From NCBI GenBank assembly GCA_050084985.1, contig JBITNC010000001.1:146382001-146446000 (forward strand): a DNA stretch of 64,000 bases, given 5' to 3'. The translations under genes were made by a program, and so were the position numbers. This DNA is from Nageia nagi. Lineage: Eukaryota > Pinophyta. Below the pieces are notes generated by a model. That model was given only the letters and a program-made list of their open reading frames with translations. It had not been told where the DNA came from and did not search any database. Each line of letters begins with the position of its first letter. Position 1 is the stretch's first letter. Of this stretch, positions 22,961 through 35,149 are shown piece by piece.

Positions 22961-24780
22961 GGAGATAAATATATATACACATTGATAATAGTTTTCTAGG
23001 AGTTATTAATCCTAAAAAAGTATCTACTTTATGGAATGGCATGTTGGAAGTTAGAAACTCCATTTGGGAGAACTCTAAATAGGGAATTTGTAATGGAATG
23101 AAAGTATTTATTGAGAAGGATCTTTAAATCAATAACATCAAATTTTTCTAGTAGAATTAATGGTGAGATACAATGATCTAGAATATGAAAATTATTACAA
23201 ACAAAGTTAAAAAACAATGCTAGGATAGCAAGTAAAGAAGTTACTTGGTTCATTCCTTGGATCCTTTTGCTTAAAATTAAAGCTTAATTGAAACTACTTT
23301 GAAGGAAATTTGAAGGTTATTTTGTTTTAAAAATTTATAGCCTAATTTTTTATTCTAAAAATGTAGATATTTAATGTTAAAATTAGCTATTAATGACTCA
23401 ATATGAATGAAAAATATGGTAGAATAGGATCATGTACCCAAATATGGGCTAAGAACTTGATATCCAAAGTATCCTTCTTTTTATGGTTCTCAATAGAATC
23501 CATACCAATGATAATCTCTACAAGAAAGGTTTAATATTCCCTTACTAGTGTTTACTTTTATGATTAGTAGAATAATCAATAGATTATTTATTTATCAATT
23601 GCAAATTTACTAAATGCATATGGAATGAAATAGCTACAAAAATAGTCAATTAAATCCCAAGGTGTAAGATCAAGAGTTGTAGAAGAATTTATTGAGTATT
23701 GGGATATTGACTTTAGGATGAAAAGGTTGAGACTAATATAAAACATGTTATATCCCTATGTTTATTACAGTATTTAGAAGGAATATAATTATAGAATATT
23801 CAAGAGATGTAGATATTTTACTTAATAATTTCTACTTAGAGACCTTAAAAACAAAGTAGCTTAGAAGGGAGTAAGCCAACATGAAATCTCATGAATAACC
23901 AAAAAGGTAACCTTGTCATGAAGATGGGAGATAGCATAAGGATTTATCTACTTAAATTGATTATCACACTTGCTTATTTATTATCCTCTTAATTTAGCAA
24001 CAAAACATTAGAGACTCACATGCTTAAGAAAATTTGCATAACATGATATCCATATTTGGAGTGTACTATATTTTATGAGCATAAAACTTATAAATATTGA
24101 TTATTGTAAGCAATATGGAATTATATACAAGGACATCAAGATGGAATTTGCATGTAGAATTGAGCCAAAATATTGTAGATAAGTCATGGAAGATGCTAAG
24201 TATTAAGAGATTTTGGAGAAAAGTGGGTTAAGGTAAATCATGAAACAATGTTGTGGCCATGATGAAGTTATTTCAAACAAGGTAATATATGGATAGAAGG
24301 ATGACTAGGATCACAAGGGCTTCACCAAAATACTACTTAACATGCATGTAATAGTAGAAGATATATTGCTTAGCTTGGAGGGTTTGTGGTTCTAGTATCA
24401 TAGAAAGGTGATATATTATGAAATCAATAAATTTATTTCTAAGGGAGAGAATTTACAAAAAGATAAGTTAGGATTATAGAGGATGATTCTTGGGGAGCCT
24501 TCGGACTACATGGAGTTTTGGGTCATAAGGCATTTTACTATTGATAGTCACTTATCCATGATTTTTTAATCCTTACCTAATTTTTCCTAATCACTTCCAA
24601 TGGAGGAATGACTAGAAGATCAACATCCATTTTTATCTTATTAACTTATTATAAAATTCAATTAAGAAGGTAAAAGGTGTGAGGGTTATGATACAAAAAT
24701 ATAAGGGCCTGATTGGATTGATGTACTATGTGGATTTGGTCTTTCAATCTAGGAGTGATCATATTCCATCCTAGGAGTTA
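21376..24780. other. Unassigned AT-rich DNA
   Basis: No gene recognised. The longest minus ORF (23029-23253, 74 codons) and plus ORF (21403-21657, 84 codons) are low-complexity and hydrophobic with no domain. The 24400-24780 stretch, next to the long LTR, may be part of an older element but could not be assigned. Confidence 0.55.
22901..22960. repeat. TA dinucleotide microsatellite
   Basis: Sixty bases of almost pure TA repeats, with one TT and one C interruption. Confidence 0.95.
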
Positions 24781-24829
24781 GATTATGGTACTATGATTAA
24801 TCATGAGTGGGTGGGTCGATAATCTCTAC

Positions 24830-27150
24830 ACTTATTAAGTATGAATATGTTTTTGGAAAGTGTTTATTGAGGTTTTCATCCATAGTAAAAGAATGGTTGG
24901 TTGATGATAATGACTGCCAATATGATATATGGCATATAATTCTAGTTGAATAGAAAAAATAAATTGATTATAGGTGATGATATTAGCAAGCATTGGTACT
25001 TTAAAATATACTAAGTATGGTCACTGAACTAATTTAGATTAAGTAATTTTGGGTAATGACATCAGTGTTGAGATTAGTCCCTAATTTACACTATGTTTGA
25101 TAGTGAGGATGGAATGTTAGCAAGATGATTTGCTAAAGTATTGGTGAAGGAAGAAAAAGGTATTGGATATTGATTGATGATAGCATCAATCTAGTAGTCA
25201 TTCAAAATATACTAATTTTGGTACTCCAATCAAATAATCAAAGAATCCATGAAATTTAGGATCGATAAGCATCAAGAATAAAAAGGAATTTGCTATTATA
25301 ATGTCAACTTTTTTATGGTTGATCAAAATACATTAAGTTTGATGGAGCAGAGGAAACAATGCAAAGGAAGATGTGCTATGGACCATGAAAGAGATTCATA
25401 CAAAAATTATACTAGTTTTAATTGTAATATGATAGACAAGAATGAATAGAATATGGCATATGATGTTAGTGAGGAGATGCTTGTAAAAATATCACTAAGG
25501 TTGATATATCAAATGAAAAGGTTGCAAAGTTGAAGTACAGTACCAAACCAACATGATAAAGATAAGGCTCCTAGAGAGTGATATCATCAATTAAAAGAAG
25601 ACTAAAAATACTTTGAATCTAAAGACATATTTAAAAAGGCACTTTAACAATGAAGTTATGCATTGGTAAGGGGAATATAGCTAATGTGTTATCGATAGGT
25701 GATATCATCAAAATTAAGACATGAGGATATATACTAAAGACCAATAGTGGAGATGAAAGAGCTCCCTAATGAATGAGTTAAAGATCAAAAATCAAGAAAA
25801 GGAAAAGGGATCTAGTGATTGATATAGGTGGATGATACCAATAAGTAGTTAGATACCAAATTTACATTAATTTGGATACCTAAGGTGAGATTATGTTGAG
25901 AAGATAAGTTAAGGCACAAGTGAAGAAGAAACTAGTAGATGATATCAAGATGATGCAAGTGATAAAAGGCAAGGTGTAATAATACTAATTCTAATTTATG
26001 TCAAGTTTTGACATATGAAAGAGAGTTTTAGCCATCAAAATAAAGGTTGAAGGATAAATTTATTACCAGATATCAAGAAAAGGGTTTGGATAGTAAATGA
26101 AATTACTAGTAAGGGAGTTCAAATATAGAACTGAAGAATTAATAGTAAATTTATTATTAGCAAACATTCAAATCATTTGAATAGTCACATGAATGAGATA
26201 TGAGCTATTGATAGGAAAGAAATAGTGTCAGGAAGCATAAATGAGATTCAAACTTCATGGATATGGTAGTAGATTTAAGTGTTGTGTACCAGATGCATGT
26301 GATAGTTTTGATTAACTATTATCAACATTCAATTACTAATAAAGGAATGGACATGTATGTTCATGAGTTATTATCTAACTAGAAAAATGTTATTTCTATA
26401 TCAAAATAAAGTTGACATCTAAAGCTGATAATTACATGTATTTGTAACGACTAAAGATGCATATTAAGAGGTTACTATTGCATATAGTAATTAAATCATT
26501 CATGTAATGAGTATTATATAGTTAAGGAACATATTAAGATAAAATTACTATTGTAATAAACAAGATAAAGAAAAATAGAGTATGTACATGCTATAGTGAG
26601 AAAATATAATAAAATAGATGACTCTAGTATTTTGATATTTGTATGCCATGTTAATGAAGATTAAACTACTACAAATTGACAAAGATAGTAGGGAAGTTGC
26701 TATGAAGATTAATAGCAATATTAAAATAGAGATAATTGTAAGAGTGAAGGTTTAAGAGCTAGACCATTGCAGGTCCTTGAGTAAGGATTTGATAATTCAT
26801 TATAAAAAAATTGGTGAATTGTTAGTTTATCATGTTGGTGATTGGTATGAGGGAATGGTGTTCCCTTTAGTTGGTATGTGTAAAGTAGGAAGGGGGTGAT
26901 TCTTATTTTAATTATGGCTAATAAACTTGGGATTGGTGCTCCATCTAGTTGTTGTTGGTAAAGTATTTATAAAATTTGGTACTTTGTAATGGTTGGATTT
27001 GTACCATGATCCAAGCAATCTTATCTAGAGATGTAGTAGCTAAATTGTTGAGCCTTGTTATATCTTATGTTGTGTGATGTCTTCTTATGGTGCTTGCTAT
27101 ATTTGATTTTATATCTACACTTTTATTTATTTAATATCAATTTTAATAAA
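24830..27150 (+). repeat. Long (~2.3 kb) LTR of the Copia-B family, plus orientation
   Basis: Aligns by eye in inverted orientation with 37066-39439. Shared landmarks, in the same order: GAATGGTTGGTTGATRATA near 24890 and 39290 (complement), ATTGAATAGARAAAATAAATTRATT near 24945 and 39240, GAAGTTGCTATGAAGATTA near 26694 and the complement near 37550, GATAATTCATTAT near 26791 and the complement near 37455, and the end segment around 27050-27110 matching about 37160-37230. No gag/pol of the family was found beside it, so it is probably a solo LTR. It abuts a broken LINE at 27150. Confidence 0.75.
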
Positions 27151-28650
27151 TAATCGAAATAGATAGAATATTGTGTGGGATATAATGTCTTTGAATAAAA
27201 CCAATTTGCTTAGATTGGACAATCATACATAGTAGTAGATGAATATTTAATGATAAAACATTTTTAATATTTTTTTGAATCACATTAAAAAGAATAATAG
27301 GCCTCTAATTTGTGATAAGCTCTTTAACACTAGCCTTAAGAATGAATTGAAGATTACCTTTATTAATGGGATATCCTAACAAACCACAACTCATGGCTTC
27401 TTTATACACATTAAGCAAGTTAGGACCCAATGTATCTAATAATTATTTATACAATTCACAAGGAAATTCATCCAAGCTAGTTTCTTTAATAGTAGCCATA
27501 TTTGTTAGGGATTGTATGAGATCCTCTAGAGATAGAGACCTTTCTTAAGCCTCTATTTGTGCTGGAGTGAGTTTTTGAAGAAGAACAAAGTAATATTCAT
27601 GTAAATGTTAATGATAAGTTGTAACTTATTTGGTTAAGAAGAATATATATTTCAATAATTAAAATAAAGGCTTATATATTATAAGGAATATAAGTGTATG
27701 AAACCCCTCCAACTTGAATAGATTGAAATTGAGTATGTAATGCATGGGACATATCCTCATGAAAAATTCTTTAAATTTTCTATCCCCTACTTTGATTCAA
27801 TACATACAAGAATAAATCCATGCTCCTTTAGATTAATAAATTTTATCTTTACTAAGATCATGTTGTAAGGTAACATTGGAAGGAGATGATAAAATATCAA
27901 GATTCAATTCTAACAATATTTAGTAGTATAATACTTTAAGTGCAAACTTTATTTACCTTTTATGATAATCCAATTCTACTCCCAAAGTTTATAATTTTTT
28001 TGGTATTATACATCATGGTTTTTTTTTGTGTTGGATCATAAAGTTCCACCATTAAAGATTTCGTAATCAAATTCTAGATTATATGAAGTAAAATTGAGAG
28101 AATGTATGAGATATAGTTCTTTTCTTCACAATAGTGAACATAAGGGGGCTATGATTAGAAAGCATGTTTTTGGGTATAACTAGCATATGATAAAGAGTAA
28201 ATTGAAGTTGAAAAAAATTAAAAAAATATATTCAACTATCATGGCTCTTTCTAATTACTTAAAAAAACCTAGTAGATCCTTTCTAGAAATTAGACCAAAT
28301 AATCCACAAGTCTTGAGGAAAGTTTGAAGGTGAGAAACAAGAATTGGGATCAAATAATTTAAACCTAATCTTGATATATAATTAACTTTACAATTCTCCC
28401 ATGCACCATTTTCTAATAGTTGAACTGATATTAAAATCACCATAAAGTACATAGGTGGAGGAAGAGCAAAATATGGAAACCAATGCTGATGAATACATAT
28501 TTCAAGAGAACCATTAGAAGCATAAATATTAACAAATGCAAATATATTTATACCTATATTAGGTATAATGTATAGTTCATGATTTGAGGGATCAACACCT
28601 CAAATTAAAATATACATATGACACTCAGCTGAAATGAAAATGATGGTTCA
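27150..28650 (-). pseudogene. L1-like LINE fragment (endonuclease and reverse transcriptase)
   Basis: Minus strand. At 28255-28610 an endonuclease-like stretch reads FAFVNIYASNGSLE, then SRLGLNYLI and LISRKD, resembling the plant LINE EN block before 'WRLGL'. At 27165-27545 the RT opening is clear across a few stops: LDEFPCELYK, MSCGLLGYPINKGNLQFI, ELITN-RPI and GFIQRHYIPHNI. LINEs copy themselves by target-primed reverse transcription. The fragment ends abruptly at about 27150 against the long LTR, and the catalytic RT part is missing. Much between EN and RT is eroded. Confidence 0.78.
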
Positions 28651-30780
28651 TTTTTAAAGAGAAAAAATAGTAGTATAAAAAGTATTACATGGCTAACGAA
28701 TAATATAGTACACAACAAATTGAAGCAATAATATTTATTTCACATAGGTAAGTAAAAAAATTATCATATAATAATAAGAGATATTTACTAAAATACTATA
28801 GATAAAATATTTACAAACTAGACCTATCATTCCTCTCATATTCAAAGAAAAAATAATTATTAATATTTATCAGAATTGATAATATCAATGACATCCTTCA
28901 TATCTTTGGAATTTATAAGACAATGAAATTTGTTGGAAATATTCATGTCATCATGAGTGCATCATGCTTTAGTCACTACATTAAATATAACTTCCTTAAA
29001 TCACCCTAAAATAGATGATCAAATTGAAGAAGTAAGATCTTAGACGATATGTTAAGAATGTACTACATGGATAACTTAATAATGTTAAGATATTAGAATA
29101 TTTCACTTAAAATATTTTTTCTAACCTTTTCCATATTTGGTATGTAAAGTAATTAGAGATGCACCACCCTATAGAGTTGTAAGTTTATCCACTATGAGTG
29201 GTAAAATTAAGAATTAAAACTCTAATAAATTGGATGGTGGAGCAATCCAAGATGCAAAAATATATATTCATTGAATAATTCACCACTGTAAGATGTAGAA
29301 AAAATGAGAAAAGTATTTATTGACTTATCTAAATTATTTTGAGAATATTCTTAAAAAACTCTTTTATTTTTTTATAAAAACATAAGGGATTATGTTTAGT
29401 GGTAATGTGGATGATATAATAGCATGACTCAATCTAACATTCCCCTATAGATAAAAAGATTAAAATTTAAAATTATTAATAATACTAAATTATTAATGAT
29501 GCATTATATTATTGAGTATTGATATATTTCTAATATTTTTATTATAGCATGAAAGTATCTCTTTATCAAAAATAAAAATAAAAAATAAAATGAATTGATG
29601 GATAGGGGAGTTAGAGGTATGTAGCTCAAAGCTCTCATATATGGGATGCAAACGCTCAAAACTCTCTGCCCCTAAAAGTTAAAATGTAACTAAAATCCTA
29701 TCAAGTTGATAGTTGGTGTGAATGATGATAGGATAATGCCTTGGGTGGATTTTGATGATGTGGATGCCCCTCAGTCATAGATCTAAGCTTAAGAGTTTAT
29801 AGTGTCCTATTTCATGGAAAAAAATGCCAACAAAAAATAAATTAAAAATAAATCTTAAATTTTTTTATCTAAAATATTCCATAAAATATCCTTTCTAACC
29901 TATGAGGTACATTGCATCTCAAGACATCTTTTGTCATATATCTCTTTTTAAGTTGAGTCTTATGGAAAAATAAAACTATTACCTTGATTTTCCATGCATG
30001 AGAAAACTCTTATTAGGAATGAATTCACTAAGGAAAAAACACTACTAATCATGGGTTGGATGAAACACAAGTAGCTAGAAGAAGAGACCATTGGCTACAT
30101 GTTTGAAATTGTATACCAAATTTATCAACTCTTTTCTTTAGTATTAAAAATTAATTATAATTTCTTGAAAAGATGTGGTCTTGATGTTCATTATATTATA
30201 ACAAGATCTAAAACCCTTTACTTATGCTCTAAAACATTTATATAATTTCTTTAAATCATATGGTGTTAATTATAATTCCCGTATAATGACATCTGAAACC
30301 CTTTTACTTAAGATACATTTTAATGGAGTGAAAAGGTATATACTTGTGCTAGTAAATTTTGATTTTGATTATGTATTATGAATGTTTATTTGAATGGATT
30401 GTAAGTTGTGAATTCATGTTACTATATCATGAGATCACTATTTTGAATTCATAGTATGTATACAAAGTCATTGTTATGGTATGAATTATTAATATACTTA
30501 GTTTGATCTCCTATACAACAAAAGTTGGGCTCATTTCATATGTCTATAAAATTAATCTACTTTCTATGAATTTGTTTGTTGATTTTGTTTAGTTTCAAAT
30601 AACTATTTTCATTAAAGTATTAGCTTATAAATAACTATTGACTTTGTGTATTCATCATTGGCTTTCACCATACTACATTTGAAGTTTATAAAAATTGTTG
30701 ACCTATGTATGGAATCATTTAACTTTGAAATATTTCATCTAATATTGGAACCATTGATTTGTTAAAGCCTTAAATAGACT
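28651..30780. other. Unassigned AT-rich DNA
   Basis: No ORF above about 60 codons and no recognised domain. The first few hundred bases may be the eroded 5' part of the neighbouring LINE. Confidence 0.55.
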
Positions 30781-30784
30781 ATTG

Positions 30785-31394
30785 GTGGAATTCAATTTTG
30801 CATAATTCAACAAGCAATATATTATTTATTTCATTTAAATATGCAAAATAAATAATGTAAATAGAAAATAGTAAACAAAATCTAAACCAAAAATGAGGAG
30901 TAAAGAATTAACAAGATTCACCTAATGTGTACTACATCCTTAAAGAAGTTATCAGTTTTTGTGCTTGGAGCCATTACATCCAAAATAATTTACATCAACA
31001 ACACTTCCTTTATGGTTATATCTCTAATGAATAATCAGTGCTAAAGATTACACTTACATGTTTTATTCAATCTCTATATTTCTCTCTAATAGATATTGCC
31101 AATCTATAATGCTTGACTCATACACAACAATAGTAGATCTTTAATCTATCCATTATGCTCTATATATAATATCAAACACTTTGTAAACAACATAATATCT
31201 AGCCTCATTTTTCATATCATATTGTAATTTCTAACAACTCTTCCAATCATCATTCCATCATAAATGAAAATTCTAGCCTACCTTTGCATAATGCATTGAA
31301 ATTCCAACCTAGCTTTATTCCTCCAATTTCTTGTTGTTTGTTACTACCCTTTTGGTAGCATGTTTTGCATTACTAATCGAGCTCCATCACAACA
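30785..31394 (-). repeat. 3' LTR of Copia-A
   Basis: The inner edge at 31394 is defined by TGTTG next to the purine-rich CAAGTGGGTGAT on the minus strand. The outer edge near 30785 is a guess. Internal blocks (AAGATTCACCTAATGTGTACTACATCC) resemble the Copia-1 5' LTR. Confidence 0.6.
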
Positions 31395-31796
31395 ATCACC
31401 CACTTGGAGATTGATACATTGCTCTACAAAATAAGGTACTAAAAGGCTTCTCATAATGGCCTCTTACTCCTTGAGATAAATAGAAATTAAGTAGTTGCTC
31501 AATTTTTCCTTTGTAATAACTTTTATCAACATGTTTGTTGACTTATGAGAGGTGTGAATTTTTTCAAATCTAATTTAACCATCCTCCAATTTTGATATGA
31601 TGAAATGATATCTTAGTTAAATGTGTTTTTTCCTAAAGAGAAATGCCAACTTCTTTGCAAGGTGAATAGCACTTTGGTTATCACTCCATAGAGTTACATG
31701 TTCCTAATCCTTTCCATACTCCATTAATAGTTTCAACCATATCAGCTCCTTTCTTTCCTTGATAGAAACAACATACTCTAATTCAGTAGTAGATAT
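30785..31796 (-). mobile_element. Copia-A: truncated copia (RNase H and 3' LTR only)
   Basis: Minus strand. RNase H is readable at about 31440-31796: ISTTELEYVVSIKERKELIW, then LWSDNQSAIHLAKK, KKHI-LRYHFI and HTSHKSTNMLIK at the C terminus. It is followed by PPT-like CCAAGTGGGTGAT and a 3' LTR that begins TGTTGTGATGGAGCTCG (complement of 31378-31394) and runs to about 30785. The LTR resembles that of Copia-1. Everything upstream of RNase H is absent: at about 31796 the sequence switches to the 3' LTR of Copia-B. Confidence 0.78.
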
Positions 31797-31867
31797 AGAC
31801 CTCAATCTCATCACCCAACATGCTTCTTACTATGTTGATATTATATTGAAAATAATGAAAATCTCTC
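31797..31867 (-). repeat. 3' LTR stub of Copia-B
   Basis: Aligns with the first ~70 bases (minus strand) of the 5' LTR, 39369-39439, sharing ACATGCTTCTTACTATGTTGA and ATGAAAATCTCTC. It adjoins a second purine run (CCAAAGGGAGAG). Beyond it the LTR is lost and Copia-A RNase H begins. Confidence 0.7.
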
Positions 31868-32069
31868 CCTTTGGAATTTTTAGAAATATACATGACTAAT
31901 AACTACCACTAGTTTTTCTCTCCCCCTTTGATAACAATAAAAAAGGGATATAGAATCCACTTAAGTCTATACATATCATTATCAAGCACACATTAGTAAA
32001 ATAATGAGTAAAAATTAGGAGAAAATAATATCATAAAGAAAGAAGATCCTCCTTAACATGTGCATCAAG

Positions 32070-32600
32070 TGCTTGATTAATTTTTTGAAGGAGTAACAAA
32101 TCCTAATTTTTATCTTTAATATTCAATCATTTCCTTAGGTAAAGATTTTATAAAAATATCTTCAACTTTCTTTGTTTTAAGAATAAATTCTAACATAACT
32201 TCATATTCTTCAACTTTCTCTTTCAAAAAATCATAGAAAATAGTTGTGTACTTATTTCTTGAGTGCATCATTAAATTTTTAAAATATTTATAGAACTTGT
32301 ATTATCACACATAAGTGAAATTATCTCACTAAAATGAATGGCTAGGTATTTCAAATTTTTCTTTATCCATAGCACCTATGTGGAATAAGAGGCCACTACA
32401 ATGTATTCAACTTATGTTGTGGAGAGTGATAAATATTCTTATTTCTTATTGTGCCATGCAACAAGAATATCACCCAAATATAATTTTCTACCACTCATAC
32501 CTTTTTATCATTCATAAAATGAGTCCAATCTACATTCGAGTAGGCAATGAGAGTGAACTCCTTTCCCCTTGAATACCATAATCTAAACTACATTACCCAT
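32070..32600 (-). pseudogene. Copia-B RNase H
   Basis: Minus-strand fragments: YIVVASYSTYVLWIKKNLK, LMCDNTSSINI, SRNKYTTIFYDFLKEKVE and VEDIFIKSLPKEM, matching the order of the copia RNase H blocks from the TEAEY/W region to the terminal DIFTKPL. Stops and shifts separate them. The plus-strand ORF at 32378-32572 is a shadow. Confidence 0.8.
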
Positions 32601-32666
32601 TTAATATATCTAAATATTCTCTTCATTGTTATGATGTGACTCTATTTAGGATTGTCTTGAAATATT

Positions 32667-33700
32667 TCAACCATACAGACTACATGTAATATATATGTAA
32701 GATACAATCAAATCCAATAAACCACTAATCATTGATCTATATAGAGTTTTATCAATAGAGGATGAATTATCTTCTTTACATAGTGTATAACTTGTCATCA
32801 TGGGAGTGCTTATAGGTTTACTATACTCCATGTTAAACTTCTTCAATATTTCCTTTACATAATTGATTTGACATATGAATATGCATTTATTTAGTTTATT
32901 CACTTATCAATGAATAAAGTATGATAAATTTCCAACCATAGATATTTAAAATATATTTTTCATCTAATTATAAAATTCTTTACATATATAATTTTTCCAT
33001 CCAACAAATATGATATCATCTACATAAATAGTAATGATAATTTGGTAATTATGTTTAGTTTTAACATACATGTTACTATCTATCATACCCTTTTTAAATC
33101 TTTCCTATAGAAGATAATTATCCAACTATGAGAACCATGCACAAGATGCTTATTTTAGGTCATATAAATCCATTTTAAATATGCAAACTATATTGGTATC
33201 TCCTACCAACTAAAAGCCATCCTATTGTTTAATGTAAACTTTGTCTTCTAGGTTTCCATTCAAAAATATAGATTTAATATCCATTTGATATATCTTAAAG
33301 TTCTTGTATACTGGTAATGCTAGTAACATCCTAATTGATTCCAATATTTCTACCTATGTAAAAGTTTCATCAGAATCAATTTCTTCTATTTGAACAAAGC
33401 CTTTATAAACTATTCTAACTTTATTTCTAACCACCTTTCCCTCTTCATTCTACTTATTCCTAAAGACCCACAATGTACTAATAATACTCTTATTATCCAA
33501 TCTAGTAACCAATTTCCTTGTATTGTTCTTCTTAATATGATTCAACTCTAGCTCCATTTCCTTCACCTATGTTTCATCCTTGATTAATTATGTAATATTT
33601 CTTCATTCAAAATAAGAAAGTAACACATAATTTATGTGCTCTTGAGTTTGGATAACTCTCCTTCTTGTTTTAACAATAATATGAAAATATCCAATCATTT
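32667..33700 (-). pseudogene. Copia-B reverse transcriptase
   Basis: The catalytic segment at about 33000-33045 reads IYVDDIIFVG (both Asp intact). Downstream the open frame 32667-32903 has IFICQINYVKEILKKFNMEY, SKPISTPM and TLYRSMISGLLDLIVS, the standard copia RT end blocks. N-terminal pieces at 33130-33700 are fragmentary. Confidence 0.85.
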
Positions 33701-33937
33701 GTTAGCTTGTATGGTTTACTTACAAATATTTTCTAGTTTCTTTTGGTTAGCTTTGTGGTGTGACTTAGATGTTGCTTGAAATAATCCCTTAGGTGATGTT
33801 GTTGGTGATTTTTATGGAGAGACTGTTGGTGATGATTTATTGGATAACTATTATAGTTGCTTGACACTTGAACATTTCCTTCATCATCTTTTATATCTGA
33901 ACATTTCCTTAACTCTATCGTAAAACTTATTAATATT

Positions 33938-34700
33938 TTATTTAGTATTTCTTTTGTAGCATTTAGTTCCAAAGATTTTACAATATATGAATGTAGCATT
34001 TCTTACAAACCATAACTTATATGGCAGTTTATTTTTACTTTGTCTAAGTATACATCTATTCTGAATGTGGATAACTATATGTATTACCTCTTTCCAAAAC
34101 TTGTCATTTATATTATGCTCAATCATCATTATTATATCCATATCTTGTACCATTCTATTCTTTATATCTATAACACCATTTTTGTGGTGTTCTAGTAGTT
34201 GAAAATTATCTTTTGATTCTATATTTCTCATAGTATTTAGTAAACTCTTCAAAAATTGATTCTCCTCCATATGATATGAGACATTTGATTATTCTACAAC
34301 TCCAAATTTTAATCATGTTTTTGAAACTCATAAACATCTTAAAAACTTCTTATTTATACTTCAAAATATGTGCCCATATAATTCTTAAGTAGTCATCTAT
34401 ATTGCCATTCATAATTTAAGTTTTGGTTGATCCACATAGATCAATATGAACTAACTCAAGATGTTTACAAGAATGATGTTATTTATCCTTGAATTAGGTT
34501 TTGGTTTGCATTCCTTTCTAATATAGAAGATACATGTTGTTGGGTGGCTTGGATATGCTTGACATATCCTTTATTACCTCCTTTGTATCGATCTTTTTTA
34601 AACTTTCAAAATTAATCTATCCAAGTCTCTTGTACCATAACCAAGTATTATCTTCTTATCAAAGAAAATAATATACTTTAATGTTTCATTTATGGTATAT
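33938..34700 (-). pseudogene. Copia-B integrase
   Basis: The open frame 33938-34270 holds the C-terminal half of the core: HHKNGVIDIKNRMVQDM, where the family's catalytic Glu (NGVVERKNR) is Asp, then FWKEVIHIVIHIQNRC, KLPYKLWF and YCKIFGTKCY. The N-terminal half, with the HHCC prelude around 34560-34700, is eroded. The 33733-33999 frame continues the C-terminal linker. Confidence 0.83.
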
Positions 34701-34954
34701 AAATTAGTTTTTATCTTTGTTCCAGTTTCTACAAGTCATCTACTTTTTTATCTACTTCTTTTATATGCATATCTTTTGGAGATCACATCATTACCTTTAT
34801 CACATATTTGGTTAACACTTAATAGGTTATGTTTAAATCCAATAACAAAGATTTATTCTTCATAATTCATCTTTCCATTTTCACATATCCTTTACCAAGT
34901 ATTTTGGTACCATAATTATTTTCAGACTTGATTGATCATCATTCATATTATTGT

Positions 34955-35020
34955 AGATTCTCAATGTTTTGATTATACCCATTCATGTGCCTTCTACAAA
35001 TACTATCAATAATATCGAAT
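34955..35020 (-). pseudogene. Copia-B protease active-site remnant
   Basis: Minus strand encodes IDSICRRHMNG, matching LDSGCSRHMTG of copia proteases with Gly changed to Ile and other changes. The flanks are too eroded to follow. Confidence 0.65.
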
Positions 35021-35149
35021 CTTGGCTTGTTCTCAAATTTAAGAGTTACTTGATAAATTAATGATTTAGTTGCATCTTTATTTCTTCTTTTCCACACTTT
35101 TTGAACTTCTTCATTCTTCTCATTAACCTCTATTTTAGTTATTTTATGA

